Shown here: positions 8,235 through 17,222 of the stretch, in pieces
Numbering within the stretch: position 1 is the stretch's first letter
How the letters are laid out: each line of letters begins with the position of its first letter
Origin: DAOQVR01 sp035341665
GTDB taxonomy: Bacteria > Chloroflexota > Anaerolineae > JAAYZQ01
Assembly: GCA_035341665.1 (NCBI GenBank)
Contig: DAOQVR010000018.1
Location: 16,119-80,118 of the forward strand
Length of the DNA: 64,000 bases
Reading direction: 5' to 3'
Position numbers and translations under genes: made by a program
The notes under the pieces: model-generated
Told to the model about the DNA's origin: nothing
Database searches by the model: none
Seen by the model: only the letters and a program-made list of their open reading frames with translations

Positions 8235-9200
8235 CTAGTGCGCCATCAGCCGGTTGATTGTGCCACGGATGACGCCAATCACATGAGGGTGCCGCAGGAC
8301 TACCATATCCGCACCCGACTCCAGCAGTGCCGTCGCAGTGACGGTCTCCCAGGCGATTCCGCGCTTGGCTATGTCGCCCCATTGTGCCGGGACGCCCTTG
8401 GCCGTCCGGGACTCTTTCTGGCGCCAGCTCTCCTCGCCGACGAAACAGATCATCGGCTGCTGAGTCATGCCATCTCCCGTCAAGGCGGCGAGGCGCAGGC
8501 GCTCCATCACCGAGTAGGTGTACTCGAGCCCGTAGCCCAACGCACCGGTGGTCGGATCCATAAGCACGCGATCTAGCGGCATGCGCATGTCGCTTATGAG
8601 GATGTTGAGCTGCTTGGCGAGGTTAACGTCGATAGGGGTGCTCGCAATCACGAGCTGGCCGTGTGCCAGCGCGGCCGCGACGATGGTGCGGTAGTTCTTG
8701 TCCTCACAGAGGCCTAGCGCCAGGCGCTCACCGGGTGCGGCCTCGGCTACGGCGACCAGCAGCTCGTTGTCTGCCTCCGCTTGCCCTGGGCCCCGGACGA
8801 TGAGCGGCAGGCCTGTCGCAGAGAGCACCGCCTTGACTGTGGCAGCCGCATGAGCTGGCGTGGCCTTGTTGCCATCGGCGTCGGTCGCTCGCAGGCGGAG
8901 CATGATCACGTCAGCCCCCAGTTCCTCTGCCTTCCGGGCCCAGGAGGCAGGATCCCTGAGAGCGTCTCCCCAGACGTCCTGCAGAACTGGGGACCAATCT
9001 GCGGGGAATGCGTTTTGGACCTCGACTCCTATGACCGGGGCGTGGGGCATCGCGCCTTCGAAGTGCAGGAACGGCAAGGTGGTCTCGCCACCGACCGTGA
9101 CTGCGCGCGACCGGGTGCCGCCCTGAGGTGCGGTCGCGCCTAAGGTGACCTCCCTGATGGTACCCGTCCACTTTTCCTTTGGAATCTCAACTGCCGGCAT
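8235..9200 (-). CDS. acsD: Corrinoid iron-sulfur protein small subunit (AcsD)
   Basis: The 321-residue small (delta) subunit of CFeSP is a TIM-barrel partner of AcsC. Conserved segments include EIPKEKWTGTIREVTLG at the N-terminus, ADVIMLRLRATDADG and DRVLMDPTTGALGYGLEY. The ATG at 9200 is chosen over longer in-frame starts because a consensus AGGAGG lies 5-8 nt upstream and the family begins here. It lies downstream of acsB after a 208-nt gap that contains hairpins, and immediately upstream of acsC. Confidence 0.94.
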   Translation of the reverse strand: MPAVEIPKEKWTGTIREVTLGATAPQGGTRSRAVTVGGETTLPFLHFEGAMPHAPVIGVEVQNAFPADWSPVLQDVWGDALRDPASWARKAEELGADVIMLRLRATDADGNKATPAHAAATVKAVLSATGLPLIVRGPGQAEADNELLVAVAEAAPGERLALGLCEDKNYRTIVAAALAHGQLVIASTPIDVNLAKQLNILISDMRMPLDRVLMDPTTGALGYGLEYTYSVMERLRLAALTGDGMTQQPMICFVGEESWRQKESRTAKGVPAQWGDIAKRGIAWETVTATALLESGADMVVLRHPHVIGVIRGTINRLMAH

Positions 9201-9286
9201 ACGTCCTCCTTTCAGTCTTCGATAGCTTGACCGGGAAGCGCCTCGCACCGGCCGGTGCCTTGGGTGGCAGGCTCTTTCCGGAATAG

Positions 9287-9323
9287 CCGACAGCAAGAGA
9301 GGCGAGCCATCTCTTGCTGCCGG
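9287..9323 (-). repeat. Hairpin in the acsB-acsD intercistronic gap
   Basis: The 10-bp arms CAGCAAGAGA (9291-9300) and TCTCTTGCTG (9310-9319) extend past one mismatch by a further 3 bp (9287-9289 with 9321-9323). A smaller perfect palindrome, GCACCGGCCGGTGC, lies at 9246-9259. The 208-nt space between acsB and acsD holds nothing else recognisable. No T-run follows, so mRNA processing or partial termination separating acsAB from acsDCVE is plausible. Confidence 0.55.
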
Positions 9324-9408
9324 TCCGTCTACTCTCCTACCTGTCGGCCCTCAGGCGTGGCAGTTCTCCGTGAGCAGCGGCCTTCGGAAGGTGTCGTCTC
9401 ACCGTCTC

Positions 9409-11664
9409 CTACATCAAGGGGTCCATCGCCAGCGCGGGATGCCCCGTTTGCTCGAGGTAGGCCAGAACCTCCTCTTCCGTGGTCGCCACGGTCTCGTCGG
9501 CGATCTTGTCGATCAGGTCTGGGTCACCGGCCAGGGTGGCTGCTTCCCGTAGTTCATCAGCCATGGTTCGCTTCAGGAAACTGGACATCCAGACGATACG
9601 CTGGAGCCCGCCATCGGCACGGATGAACTTTTTGCTGGCGATGAAGTACTTGCCATGACCCATCACGCCAGGAGTCTGGAGGCCGCCGCCCGCCATTCCG
9701 GCGAGTGTAGAGAAGGTCATTCCGGCGGGGGTCATGCTCGGATCCTCCCGGCTTACGACCATGAAGCCGTTGCAGAGGGGAAGGATCATCATGATGCACT
9801 CGAAGCACCCGCAGGATGTCATGGGAGTCTCCATGATCGAGTACATGGTGACGGTTTCGATGGCACCGTGCGAGGCCTGATTGACAAAATCGTTGACCTT
9901 GTCGTAGACCCCGCGCCACTCGTCCAGCGCGCGACCCTTTTGGATGGGCTGGTTCGGCCCGGTGGCGTTGATCTGGTAGCTCGCCTTGCAGTCGAGCCAG
10001 TTGTAGGCTCCGCAGAGGCCCAAGCGCTCCGGGCTCACGACGCAGACGTGGTTCGGCGCAAAGCTCTGGCAGAGGGTGCAGGAGTAGAACTCGTCGACTG
10101 CCTCGTCGGTCATGGCAGCGAGGCGCTTGTTGCGGTAGTCGTAGGCAGCCCGCGCCCGCTCCAGCCACTCGGCGTGCAGTGCTTTGTCGGTGATGATCCG
10201 GACCTGTACCTTGTCGACAATGGCACCAAAGTCGGCCATCAGGCGTGCGTAGAGGATCTCGCCAAAGTGCTTGAGGCTGAAGCCCTTCTCCGCCGCAGCC
10301 TTGGAGATGCGGATCCAGGCGATGTCGCGCTGGCCGATATGCTGGATGCCGCTGGCGCCGTTCACGAGGTAGTGAATCTGGCGCTCGAGAACCGGTTCAA
10401 AGTCCTCCTGCATCTTGCGGCCGGCTACCTCGACAATGATGCCGAGGTCCATCGCAGCACCCTGTGCGGCTTCGGTCGAGTCCGGGCCAATGATCTCGAT
10501 CTTGTGGTCCTCCACCTGGTCGAGGTCGACCATCCGAAGGTACTCGAAGGCGCGCGAGTACTTGCCGCCAAACTCGACGCGCATGTCTTCCTTGCGCACC
10601 CGCTCCCCTTCGAAGGCAGAGCCATACGGTACTGGGATCGGGATGTCGGTGACCTTGATCTTGACCCCACGAACTTCGATCGCCTTCTGGACGAAGCGCG
10701 CGGCCCTTTCGGCGTCATCGGCGCCCTCGATGTCGTCCCATGGCATGGAGATGACGTGCTCGTACTGGGTGATGCCCGTGGGCCGGATTTCGGGAATGAT
10801 GGTGTCTGCCAGTACGGGGAAACCGTACGTGATCGCCCCGGCGGCCGTCGCGTACTTGAGATCGTCTACTTCACCCAGCGCCACCGCAAAAGCGAACACG
10901 CGGTACTTGTTGTACAGCAAAATGTCGCGCGCCTGGCCGCCCTTCATGCCGCCGAACGTCAGCGCCGAGCGAGACGCGAAGCCAAGCGGGTAGACGGTCG
11001 AGATGGTATCGAGCCCGAAGGGAACGATGTAGGTGTCGTACCCCATCTCAACGCCCTCCTCCATGAGCTGGTGAATGATGCTCCGGCCATTCACGTTCCC
11101 GCTCAGGAAGATCAGGATATTGCGCATCTGGAGTTGGCGCACGAGCTCAACGGCGGCCTGGTTTGTCCGAGCACAGCCGATGATTGCGGCAAAGCCGGGC
11201 ATGCGGCCATCGACGAGCTGTATGCCCCAGCTGCGCAGTTGGATATCGTCGATGGGGCCGTTCAGGTACCCGTCGCCCGGCGCGCTGGATCCGGTGAGCT
11301 GCAAGCCAGGCAGCTTCTGGGGTTCCTGCCCATAGGCGAACCGGATGCCCATGATGCCTTCCTCGGCAAGCAGTGTGGCAACGCCGGCATCGAGCGTCTC
11401 ACCGAGATAGGGAAGCCAGTTCTTCTCCTCGGGAAGGCCGTGGATCAGTGTCCGGCAGTGGTCAAGGACCTGCCTGAGGCCACCGATGGTGCCGACTTCG
11501 AGACCTGTATAGCCGAGGATGGTCGGCAGGTAGTAAGCGGTGTTGGTGAACTGGATCTCTTTGTTCGGTCCGAGCTCCTGGATGGCTCTGTTCAGGAGCG
11601 CCTCGAACTCGTTGGTAATGAGGTTGGCGCCGCGCAGGGCCCGTGTCGCAATGTAGCGTGACAT
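9409..11664 (-). CDS. acsB: Acetyl-CoA synthase (CODH/ACS alpha subunit, AcsB)
   Basis: The 751-residue enzyme condenses a methyl group from CFeSP, CO from CODH and CoA into acetyl-CoA at the Ni-Ni-[4Fe-4S] A-cluster. The cubane ligands are C529, C532, C541 and C551 (CTLCQSFAPNHVC and GLCG), and the distal-Ni Cys-Gly-Cys motif is C618-G-C620. Length and the intact N-terminal 300 residues match the bacterial form that binds CODH and forms the CO tunnel, not the shorter archaeal CdhC. The ATG at 11664 follows AAGGAGA. It is 15 nt downstream of acsA. Confidence 0.97.
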   Translation of the reverse strand: MSRYIATRALRGANLITNEFEALLNRAIQELGPNKEIQFTNTAYYLPTILGYTGLEVGTIGGLRQVLDHCRTLIHGLPEEKNWLPYLGETLDAGVATLLAEEGIMGIRFAYGQEPQKLPGLQLTGSSAPGDGYLNGPIDDIQLRSWGIQLVDGRMPGFAAIIGCARTNQAAVELVRQLQMRNILIFLSGNVNGRSIIHQLMEEGVEMGYDTYIVPFGLDTISTVYPLGFASRSALTFGGMKGGQARDILLYNKYRVFAFAVALGEVDDLKYATAAGAITYGFPVLADTIIPEIRPTGITQYEHVISMPWDDIEGADDAERAARFVQKAIEVRGVKIKVTDIPIPVPYGSAFEGERVRKEDMRVEFGGKYSRAFEYLRMVDLDQVEDHKIEIIGPDSTEAAQGAAMDLGIIVEVAGRKMQEDFEPVLERQIHYLVNGASGIQHIGQRDIAWIRISKAAAEKGFSLKHFGEILYARLMADFGAIVDKVQVRIITDKALHAEWLERARAAYDYRNKRLAAMTDEAVDEFYSCTLCQSFAPNHVCVVSPERLGLCGAYNWLDCKASYQINATGPNQPIQKGRALDEWRGVYDKVNDFVNQASHGAIETVTMYSIMETPMTSCGCFECIMMILPLCNGFMVVSREDPSMTPAGMTFSTLAGMAGGGLQTPGVMGHGKYFIASKKFIRADGGLQRIVWMSSFLKRTMADELREAATLAGDPDLIDKIADETVATTEEEVLAYLEQTGHPALAMDPLM

Positions 11665-11678
11665 GGATGCCTTCTCCT

Positions 11679-13661
11679 TTATTCTGGGACTTGGGCGTAC
11701 GCCTTGCGGCTGTACAGATTACGCTCTTCGGGCGAGGTTGCGAAGAAGGCCTCAAGGGGTGTGTCGCCACTTGCGCCATATCGCGAGGGATCGTACGCAG
11801 GAAGCCCAAGTGCCGCGCGCTTCTTGTCGATATGCTCGAGGCTCTTTTCCACCACAGTCTCCCACTTTTTGTGGAACTCGAGCTTGCCCCCGACTTTTCT
11901 CTCCCAGCCCTCTGAGATAAGCCGGGTCACCTCCTCACTGGCGGAGACCGGCGAGCCTACACCAAAGATGACGTAGGCACCCGAGGCCACGCAGTAGGTG
12001 CCGATGGCGATGGCTTTCTCGCACATGTACTCAGGGCAGAGGCCAACGGCTGGAATGTCATCAATGTCCTCTCCGAGACCGCCTTCCGTGGCAACCTCCG
12101 TGAGGACGGTGAGAATGCGGCTGTTGTCGACACAGGATCCCAGGTGGAGCACCGGAGGGATGCCAATCGCCTCGCAGACCTCACGGAGCCCTGCGCCTGC
12201 ATGGCGCATCATCTCAGGGTCGAGGAATCCATGCTTGCCTGATGCATGGGCCGCGCAGCCCGTCACCACGACAAGGACATCGTTGGCGATGAGCTCGCGG
12301 ACGGTGTTGATGATGCCCTCGTCCTGCGGAACGCGGGCGTTGTTGCAGCCGACGACTCCTGCCAGCCCACGGATCCTTCCTGCTATCACTGCATCGTTAA
12401 GGGGTCGGAACGAGCCCCGGTAGAAGCCTCCCTGCATGTATCGCAGGTATTCGTGCGAGAAGCCGGCGACGAGGTCACGCTTGTATCCGGGGATGTGTGT
12501 GGCACCCCGGTTTGGGTAGTTGTCGATTGCGCGGCGGACGATATCCTTGGCCGAGTCGAGTGCCTTGTGCTCGTCGAACTGCATGTGCAGGGCTCCGGGG
12601 ATCTTGGCCTTGCGCGAGGTGGTGATCAGCTCGGTGTGAAAGTTCTGCGCGAGGCTGCCGAGCGCTTGCATGATGCACTGCACGTCGACGACCATTGCCT
12701 CGACGGCGCCGGTCATGATGGCGAGCTCCTGGTGAAGGAAGTTGCCGGCGGGCGCGATGCCGTGGCGCATCAGGATCTCGTTTGAGGTGCAGCAGATGCC
12801 GGCCAGGTTGATTCCCTTGGCTCCCTTGCTCTTGGCATAGGCGAGAAGCTCTGGATCCTGCGACGCAACGACGATCATCTCTGACAGCGTGGGCTCGTGG
12901 CCATGGATGATGATGTTTACCTCGTCGTCTTTGAGAACCCCCAGGTTCGCCTCGGACTGAACAGGGGCCGGTGTGCCGAATAGCACGTCTGAGATGTCTG
13001 TGGCGAGCATGGAGCCACCCCAGCCGTCGGCAAGAGACGTCCTCATGGCGTGGTCGAGGATATGTTCCGGCTCCAGGTCCACACCTTCGTGAGTGCGGTG
13101 AAGGGTCTCGACGATCTCCCGGTCGACGCCGCGCGGCATAATCCCGAGCTCGCGCCAGAGGGCCTGCCGCTTGGGCGTGGCACGCCGGGTGAGAATGATC
13201 TCTCCGCTCTGCTGGCCGAATTGCTCCAGGGCCTTCGTGCCAACGTCGAGAGCGATCTGTTCTTTGGGACGGCCCGCGGTTGGGATGCCCATGTGGCCTG
13301 CAAGTGCCCGCAGTTTGGCCTCATCGCGGATGCGGTACCCCTGTCCCTCGCCCTTGGCTACCGACAGAAGCGTCATGGCGAGGTCGCGGCCATGGTCGGA
13401 GTGGGCAGACGCACCGCCGGCCACCATGCGAGCGAAATTCCGTGCGGCTACCGTCGCCAGAGTGGCTCCGCAGACGCCAGCGGTGACTTTCCCCACCAGT
13501 CTGCAGGGGCCCATGGAGCAGATCTTGCAGCAGGCGCCTTCCTCTCCGATGGGGCAGGGCTTGACCTTTTCGGCTCGCTCGAATGCAGTCTCGAGCCCTT
13601 TCTCCTTCGCGACTTCCAGCATCTCAATGGCTGCCGGGTCGATGCTCTTGATGTCGGACAT
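11679..13661 (-). CDS. acsA: Ni-containing carbon monoxide dehydrogenase (AcsA/CooS type)
   Basis: The 660-residue CODH interconverts CO2 and CO at the Ni-Fe-S C-cluster and feeds CO to AcsB. The N-terminal B/D-cluster cysteines are in PCPIGEEGACCKICSMGPC. Downstream are the conserved blocks NIIIHGHEPTLSEM, GINLAGICCTSNE, VVGCNN and VTGCAAHASGKHG. The start at 13661 is chosen because AGGAGG lies 8-9 nt upstream and the longer frame adds 31 unrelated residues. It is the second gene of the operon, after a small HMA-like protein and before acsB. Confidence 0.96.
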   Translation of the reverse strand: MSDIKSIDPAAIEMLEVAKEKGLETAFERAEKVKPCPIGEEGACCKICSMGPCRLVGKVTAGVCGATLATVAARNFARMVAGGASAHSDHGRDLAMTLLSVAKGEGQGYRIRDEAKLRALAGHMGIPTAGRPKEQIALDVGTKALEQFGQQSGEIILTRRATPKRQALWRELGIMPRGVDREIVETLHRTHEGVDLEPEHILDHAMRTSLADGWGGSMLATDISDVLFGTPAPVQSEANLGVLKDDEVNIIIHGHEPTLSEMIVVASQDPELLAYAKSKGAKGINLAGICCTSNEILMRHGIAPAGNFLHQELAIMTGAVEAMVVDVQCIMQALGSLAQNFHTELITTSRKAKIPGALHMQFDEHKALDSAKDIVRRAIDNYPNRGATHIPGYKRDLVAGFSHEYLRYMQGGFYRGSFRPLNDAVIAGRIRGLAGVVGCNNARVPQDEGIINTVRELIANDVLVVVTGCAAHASGKHGFLDPEMMRHAGAGLREVCEAIGIPPVLHLGSCVDNSRILTVLTEVATEGGLGEDIDDIPAVGLCPEYMCEKAIAIGTYCVASGAYVIFGVGSPVSASEEVTRLISEGWERKVGGKLEFHKKWETVVEKSLEHIDKKRAALGLPAYDPSRYGASGDTPLEAFFATSPEERNLYSRKAYAQVPE

Positions 13662-13716
13662 GCAGATTCCTCCTGTTGGGTCAGCTGCGGCCCGGCCGAA
13701 GCCGGTGGGCAGCCGT

Positions 13717-14049
13717 CTAGTACTTGCGATGGTCGCCTGATGCCTCAAGGTCACGGCGGTCGGTCACAGTGATGCGGTCCTGGAGCTGGAACCAGGCCGC
13801 TGCGTCGGCGATACGGCTGGGGTGCTGCGGCAGAGCCAGCTCCTCCCCAACGTGGTACCCCGACAGGGTGAGGGTCTGGGCTAGGGTCTCGGGATTGGTG
13901 ACGGCGGGATCGAAGCGGATCACCACATCCTGGTACATGGAGCTGGCGACAACTTCGGCCACTCCTGGAGCCTCCACGAGGGCCTCACGAACAGCCAAAA
14001 CGTGATGGTCGGCCCACATGCTGGGGATCTGGAGCACAACTTTTTCCAT
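13717..14049 (-). CDS. HMA-fold (heavy-metal-associated-like) small protein lacking CxxC
   Basis: This is a 110-residue cytoplasmic protein. Its N-terminal 65 residues follow the ferredoxin-like pattern of heavy-metal-associated domains: VVLQIPSM, AVREAL, GVAEVVASSMYQDVVIRFDP and LAQTLTLSGYHV. The usual metal-binding MxCxxC loop is replaced by Ser-Met-Trp-Ala-Asp-His-His, so thiol coordination is impossible but His/Asp could bind metal. It is the first gene after the 14103-14131 promoter and 55 nt before acsA. Position suggests a role in CODH/ACS metal supply or regulation. This is inference; a simple ferredoxin-like fold without metal is equally possible. Confidence 0.7.
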   Translation of the reverse strand: MEKVVLQIPSMWADHHVLAVREALVEAPGVAEVVASSMYQDVVIRFDPAVTNPETLAQTLTLSGYHVGEELALPQHPSRIADAAAWFQLQDRITVTDRRDLEASGDHRKY

Positions 14050-14102
14050 CGGACTGCCTCCTGATAGGCTAGTTCAACTACTGGGTGCAGCGTGACTCGC
14101 CG

Positions 14103-14131
14103 ATTGTACCACATCGTGGAAGCGGGGTAAA
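14103..14131 (-). promoter_or_regulatory. Promoter of the HMA-acsABDCVE operon
   Basis: On the minus strand TTTACC (14131-14126) and TACAAT (14108-14103) are spaced by 17 nt. The predicted start near 14097 leaves a leader of about 47 nt with an AGGAGG box before the ATG at 14049. The leader is too short for a known riboswitch. Confidence 0.65.
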
Positions 14132-14176
14132 GGCATGGCATGAAGCGCGACGCCCGTGCCCCAGCACGCCGCTCGG

Positions 14177-14210
14177 CAAGATGGGGAGGGCACGTACCCT
14201 CCCCATCTTG
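14177..14210 (-). terminator. Strong hairpin downstream of fhs
   Basis: Perfect 14-bp arms (14177-14190 and 14197-14210) with a 6-nt CACGTA loop lie 56 nt past the fhs stop and upstream of the next promoter. There is no U-tract on either strand, so it is a terminator-like or 3'-end-stabilising structure rather than a textbook intrinsic terminator. With the promoter at 14103-14131 it accounts for the 215-nt gap 14050-14265. Confidence 0.6.
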
Positions 14211-14265
14211 GGTGCTGCGCATGTTGCTCCGTCAAGCAGAGCTGTGGACATAACGCGAGATTGTC

Positions 14266-16137
14266 CTAGAAAAGCCCAACGACTCGGCCAGTCTCAAGAT
14301 CGATGTCGACGTCCGTGAATGCCGGCCGGGTAGGGAGGCCTGGCATCGTGCGCATGGCACCGCAGAGCGGATAGAGGAAGCCGGCTCCCACGCTGGCTCG
14401 CACATCGACGATCGGCAGGGTCCAGCCGCGCGGCGTGCCCTTGAGCGCAGGGTCGTGCGTGAAGGAGAGGTGCGTCTTGGCCATGCAGAGCGGCAGGTGG
14501 CTGAGGCCCATCTTGGTAAAGAGCTTGATCTTGGCCTCGGCATCGGCCGTGTAGCTGATGTGCTCTGCCCGGTAAATCTCGCGGGCGACCGTCTCGATCT
14601 TCTCCTTGATGGAGAGTGCGTCGGGGTACAGGAATTGGAAGTTCGAGGGCTTCTCGCACGCCTTCATCACGGCCTTGGCAAGCGCCACGCCGCCCTCGCC
14701 GCCGTTGGCCCAGACTGTGCTCTCGACGGCATCTTCGGCACCTGTCGAGATGGCACGGTCGCGGATCAGCGCGATCTCGGCGTCCGTGTCATCCTTGAAG
14801 CGATTGATCGCTACCACGACGGGCACGCCGAACTTGAGCGCGTTCTCAATATGCTGGAGGAGGTTGGGTAGGCCCTTCTCGAGGAGCTCCAGATTCTCCT
14901 GGGTGTAGGCCTTGTCCAGCGGCTTTCCGGCGACGACTGCAGGGCCTCCGCCGTGCATCTTGAGTGCGCGAACGGTGCACACCAGTACCACGCAGTTGGG
15001 AACCAGCCCGCTCACGCGGCACTTGATGTCCATGAACTTTTCCATGCCACAGTCGGCGCCAAACCCCGACTCGGTGACCACGTAGCCGTTGGGGCCCACC
15101 AGGCGCAGGGCAATCTGGTCTGCGAGAATGGAGCTGTTTCCCTGGGCGATATTGGCGAACGGGCCGCAGTGCACGATGGCCGGGCTCCCCATGAGCGTCT
15201 GCATGAGGTTGGGCATGATGGCTTCCTTGAGTAGCACGGTCATGGCCCCGGCGACGTTCAGGTCTTCAGCGGTGATCGGCTCGTCCTTCTTGTTCGTGGC
15301 GACGATGATCCTACCCATCCGCTCGCGCAGGTCTTCGAGACCGGAGCAGAGCGCCAGGGCAGCCATGATCTCGGATGCTACCGAGATGTCGTAGCCGGTC
15401 TGCCGGGGGGTCCCGTCGTTTTCGGTTCCCAGACCGAGGATGATGTTCCTAAGGGAGGCATCGCTCACGTCCACAACGCGGCGCCACTGGATCGAATAGG
15501 GGTCAATGTCCAGCCGGAACATGCGCTCCCGGTCGGGGTCGGATAGGTCAGCCGGGACTTCAGACTGAATCCCGAGCTTGGCAAGCCGCTTTCGCATAGA
15601 AGCAGTGTATCTGCCGTCTGGGCAGAGCGCTTTGGCCAGGAAGGCCGTGCTCCAGCGCAGCTCCTTGGAGAGGCGGTTGTCTACCGCGGCAGCCAAGAGG
15701 TTATGGGCGGCGCTGACGGCATGGATGTCTCCGGTGAGGTGCAGGTTAAAGTCCTCCATCGAGACGATCTGGGCATACCCTCCGCCGGCGGCGCCTCCCT
15801 TGATGCCAAATGTGGGGCCCTGCGATGGCTGGCGGATGCAGGTCATGACCTTCTCGCCCAGATAGGCGAGCCCTTGGCTCACACCGATCGTCGTGACGGT
15901 CTTGCCCTCACCCAGAGGCGTGGGCGTGATGGCCGTGACGTCGATGTACTTGCCCATCGGCAGGCCTGCGAGCCGGTCCAGTACGTTGAGGTGGATCTTG
16001 GCCTTGTACTTGCCGTAGTAGTCGAGATCGTCCTCAGTCAATCCAAGGTCGTGTGCGACATCGATGATGGGACGCATCTGGGCTTCCTGGGCGATCTCGA
16101 TGTCGCTGGGCACAGGACGCCTAATCTGAACTAGCAT
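14266..16137 (-). CDS. fhs: Formate-tetrahydrofolate ligase
   Basis: This 623-residue enzyme performs ATP-dependent activation of formate to 10-formyl-THF, the entry step of the methyl branch. The nucleotide-binding loop TPTPLGEGKTVTTIG is near residues 70-85. Other family blocks are RQPSQGPTFGIKGGAAGGGY, NLHLTGD and NGYVVTESGFGADCGMEKF. Length is about 65 residues above the usual 557, part of it an N-terminal extension (MLVQIRRPVPSDIEIAQEAQ). The ATG has a GAAGGAGG box. It is transcribed alone from its own promoter (16229-16257), between the hdr/met operon and the CODH/ACS operon. Confidence 0.97.
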   Translation of the reverse strand: MLVQIRRPVPSDIEIAQEAQMRPIIDVAHDLGLTEDDLDYYGKYKAKIHLNVLDRLAGLPMGKYIDVTAITPTPLGEGKTVTTIGVSQGLAYLGEKVMTCIRQPSQGPTFGIKGGAAGGGYAQIVSMEDFNLHLTGDIHAVSAAHNLLAAAVDNRLSKELRWSTAFLAKALCPDGRYTASMRKRLAKLGIQSEVPADLSDPDRERMFRLDIDPYSIQWRRVVDVSDASLRNIILGLGTENDGTPRQTGYDISVASEIMAALALCSGLEDLRERMGRIIVATNKKDEPITAEDLNVAGAMTVLLKEAIMPNLMQTLMGSPAIVHCGPFANIAQGNSSILADQIALRLVGPNGYVVTESGFGADCGMEKFMDIKCRVSGLVPNCVVLVCTVRALKMHGGGPAVVAGKPLDKAYTQENLELLEKGLPNLLQHIENALKFGVPVVVAINRFKDDTDAEIALIRDRAISTGAEDAVESTVWANGGEGGVALAKAVMKACEKPSNFQFLYPDALSIKEKIETVAREIYRAEHISYTADAEAKIKLFTKMGLSHLPLCMAKTHLSFTHDPALKGTPRGWTLPIVDVRASVGAGFLYPLCGAMRTMPGLPTRPAFTDVDIDLETGRVVGLF

Positions 16138-16228
16138 CGACTCGATACCTCCTTCGGTGTGTGTTTAGTCGGCGTCAACGCCGCTGTCTGCAAAGCGTGG
16201 TGTGAATTGTGGAGTCTCCTCTGCGCGG

Positions 16229-16257
16229 ATTTTAGCATGGCCGAGACCAGATGTCAA
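16229..16257 (-). promoter_or_regulatory. Near-consensus promoter of fhs
   Basis: On the minus strand a perfect TTGACA (16257-16252) and TAAAAT (16234-16229) are spaced 17 nt apart, the best promoter match in the region. The leader is about 85 nt and contains a small CGGCG/CGCCG hairpin near 16169-16182. It is followed by GAAGGAGG before the fhs ATG. Confidence 0.8.
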
Positions 16258-16306
16258 AATCGCCCCGGATCTGGGCGCTCTCCTGCCCGCGCCTGGCCTG
16301 CCTGCG

Positions 16307-17185
16307 CTACTTCACCTGGCGGCGCGCCGCCTCCAGGAGGTTCTGGCAGAGCAGCACGTTTGTCATCGGGCCGGTGCCACCGGGCACCGGCGTGATAAGC
16401 CCAGCGACCTCTGCCGCTTCGTCGTAGGCCACATCGCCTACCATCTTGCCTCCGACGTCATTGACACCAAAGTCGATGACCACCGCTCCCGGCTTGATCC
16501 AGTCTCCCCGGATCATTTCGGCACGGCCCACAGCTGCGCACAGAATATCGGCCTTTTGGCAGATCCCTGGCAGGTCGGCGGTGCGCGAGTGGCAGACCGT
16601 CACGGTCGCGTTCTCGCGCATCAGGAGCTGCGACATTGGCTTTCCGACGATGTTGGACCGGCCGACGACCACAGCATGCTTACCCGCAAAGTGGACTCCA
16701 TAGCGGCGCATCAGCTCCATGCCGCCGGCCGGGGTTGCTGGGGCAAAGAACGGGTGCACCCCAGGGTCCCGGCCCACAGGTGCCACCATCGCCAATCGCC
16801 CTGCGTTGACCTCGTGGACTCCGTCGACGTCCTTGTTCGGTGAGAGGGCCGCCTTCACGGCAGCCTCGTCGATGCCCTTGGGCATGGGCTCCTGGATCAT
16901 GATCCCATGAACTGCTGGGTCGGCGTTTAGGCTTGTGACCAGGGCGACCATCTCGGCCTGGCTTGCTGTCTCGGGGAGAATGTGGAGGTGCGCCTCCATC
17001 CCGCGCGCTGCCATGGTCTTCTTGATGGCGTTCGCGTACCACACGGAGGCCGGATCCTCCCCGGCTCGGACTACGGCGATGGTGGGAATGATGCCGGTGG
17101 CCTGCCTGAACTCGGCGACTGCGGTATCAATCTCGGCCTGCATCGCCTTGGAGGTGGCTTTCCCGTCCAGAATCGCTGATGTCAT
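16307..17185 (-). CDS. folD: Methylene-THF dehydrogenase (FolD family), cyclohydrolase lysine missing
   Basis: The 292-residue protein has the FolD fold: an N-terminal catalytic domain and an NAD(P)-binding Rossmann domain with the VVVGRSNIVGKPMSQLL block. Gln in IQEPMP and the DVDGVHEVN motif are present. In E. coli FolD numbering the cyclohydrolase lysine K54 (motif YxxxK) is replaced: the local sequence is SVWYANAIKK, giving Tyr50 and Ile54. The enzyme should keep dehydrogenase activity but is predicted to lack 5,10-methenyl-THF cyclohydrolase. FchA, a dedicated cyclohydrolase, is encoded 37 nt upstream in the same transcript. It is the last gene of the hdr/met operon. Confidence 0.93.
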   Translation of the reverse strand: MTSAILDGKATSKAMQAEIDTAVAEFRQATGIIPTIAVVRAGEDPASVWYANAIKKTMAARGMEAHLHILPETASQAEMVALVTSLNADPAVHGIMIQEPMPKGIDEAAVKAALSPNKDVDGVHEVNAGRLAMVAPVGRDPGVHPFFAPATPAGGMELMRRYGVHFAGKHAVVVGRSNIVGKPMSQLLMRENATVTVCHSRTADLPGICQKADILCAAVGRAEMIRGDWIKPGAVVIDFGVNDVGGKMVGDVAYDEAAEVAGLITPVPGGTGPMTNVLLCQNLLEAARRQVK

Positions 17186-17222
17186 CGTACTCTCTCGCCT
17201 TTCTGTTCTTGCGCAGCTGGAG

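Noticed and set aside
9655..11661. 668-codon plus-strand open frame opposite acsB
   Set aside because: It is a codon-position shadow of acsB in high-GC DNA, with no family motifs; acsB itself has full A-cluster ligands.
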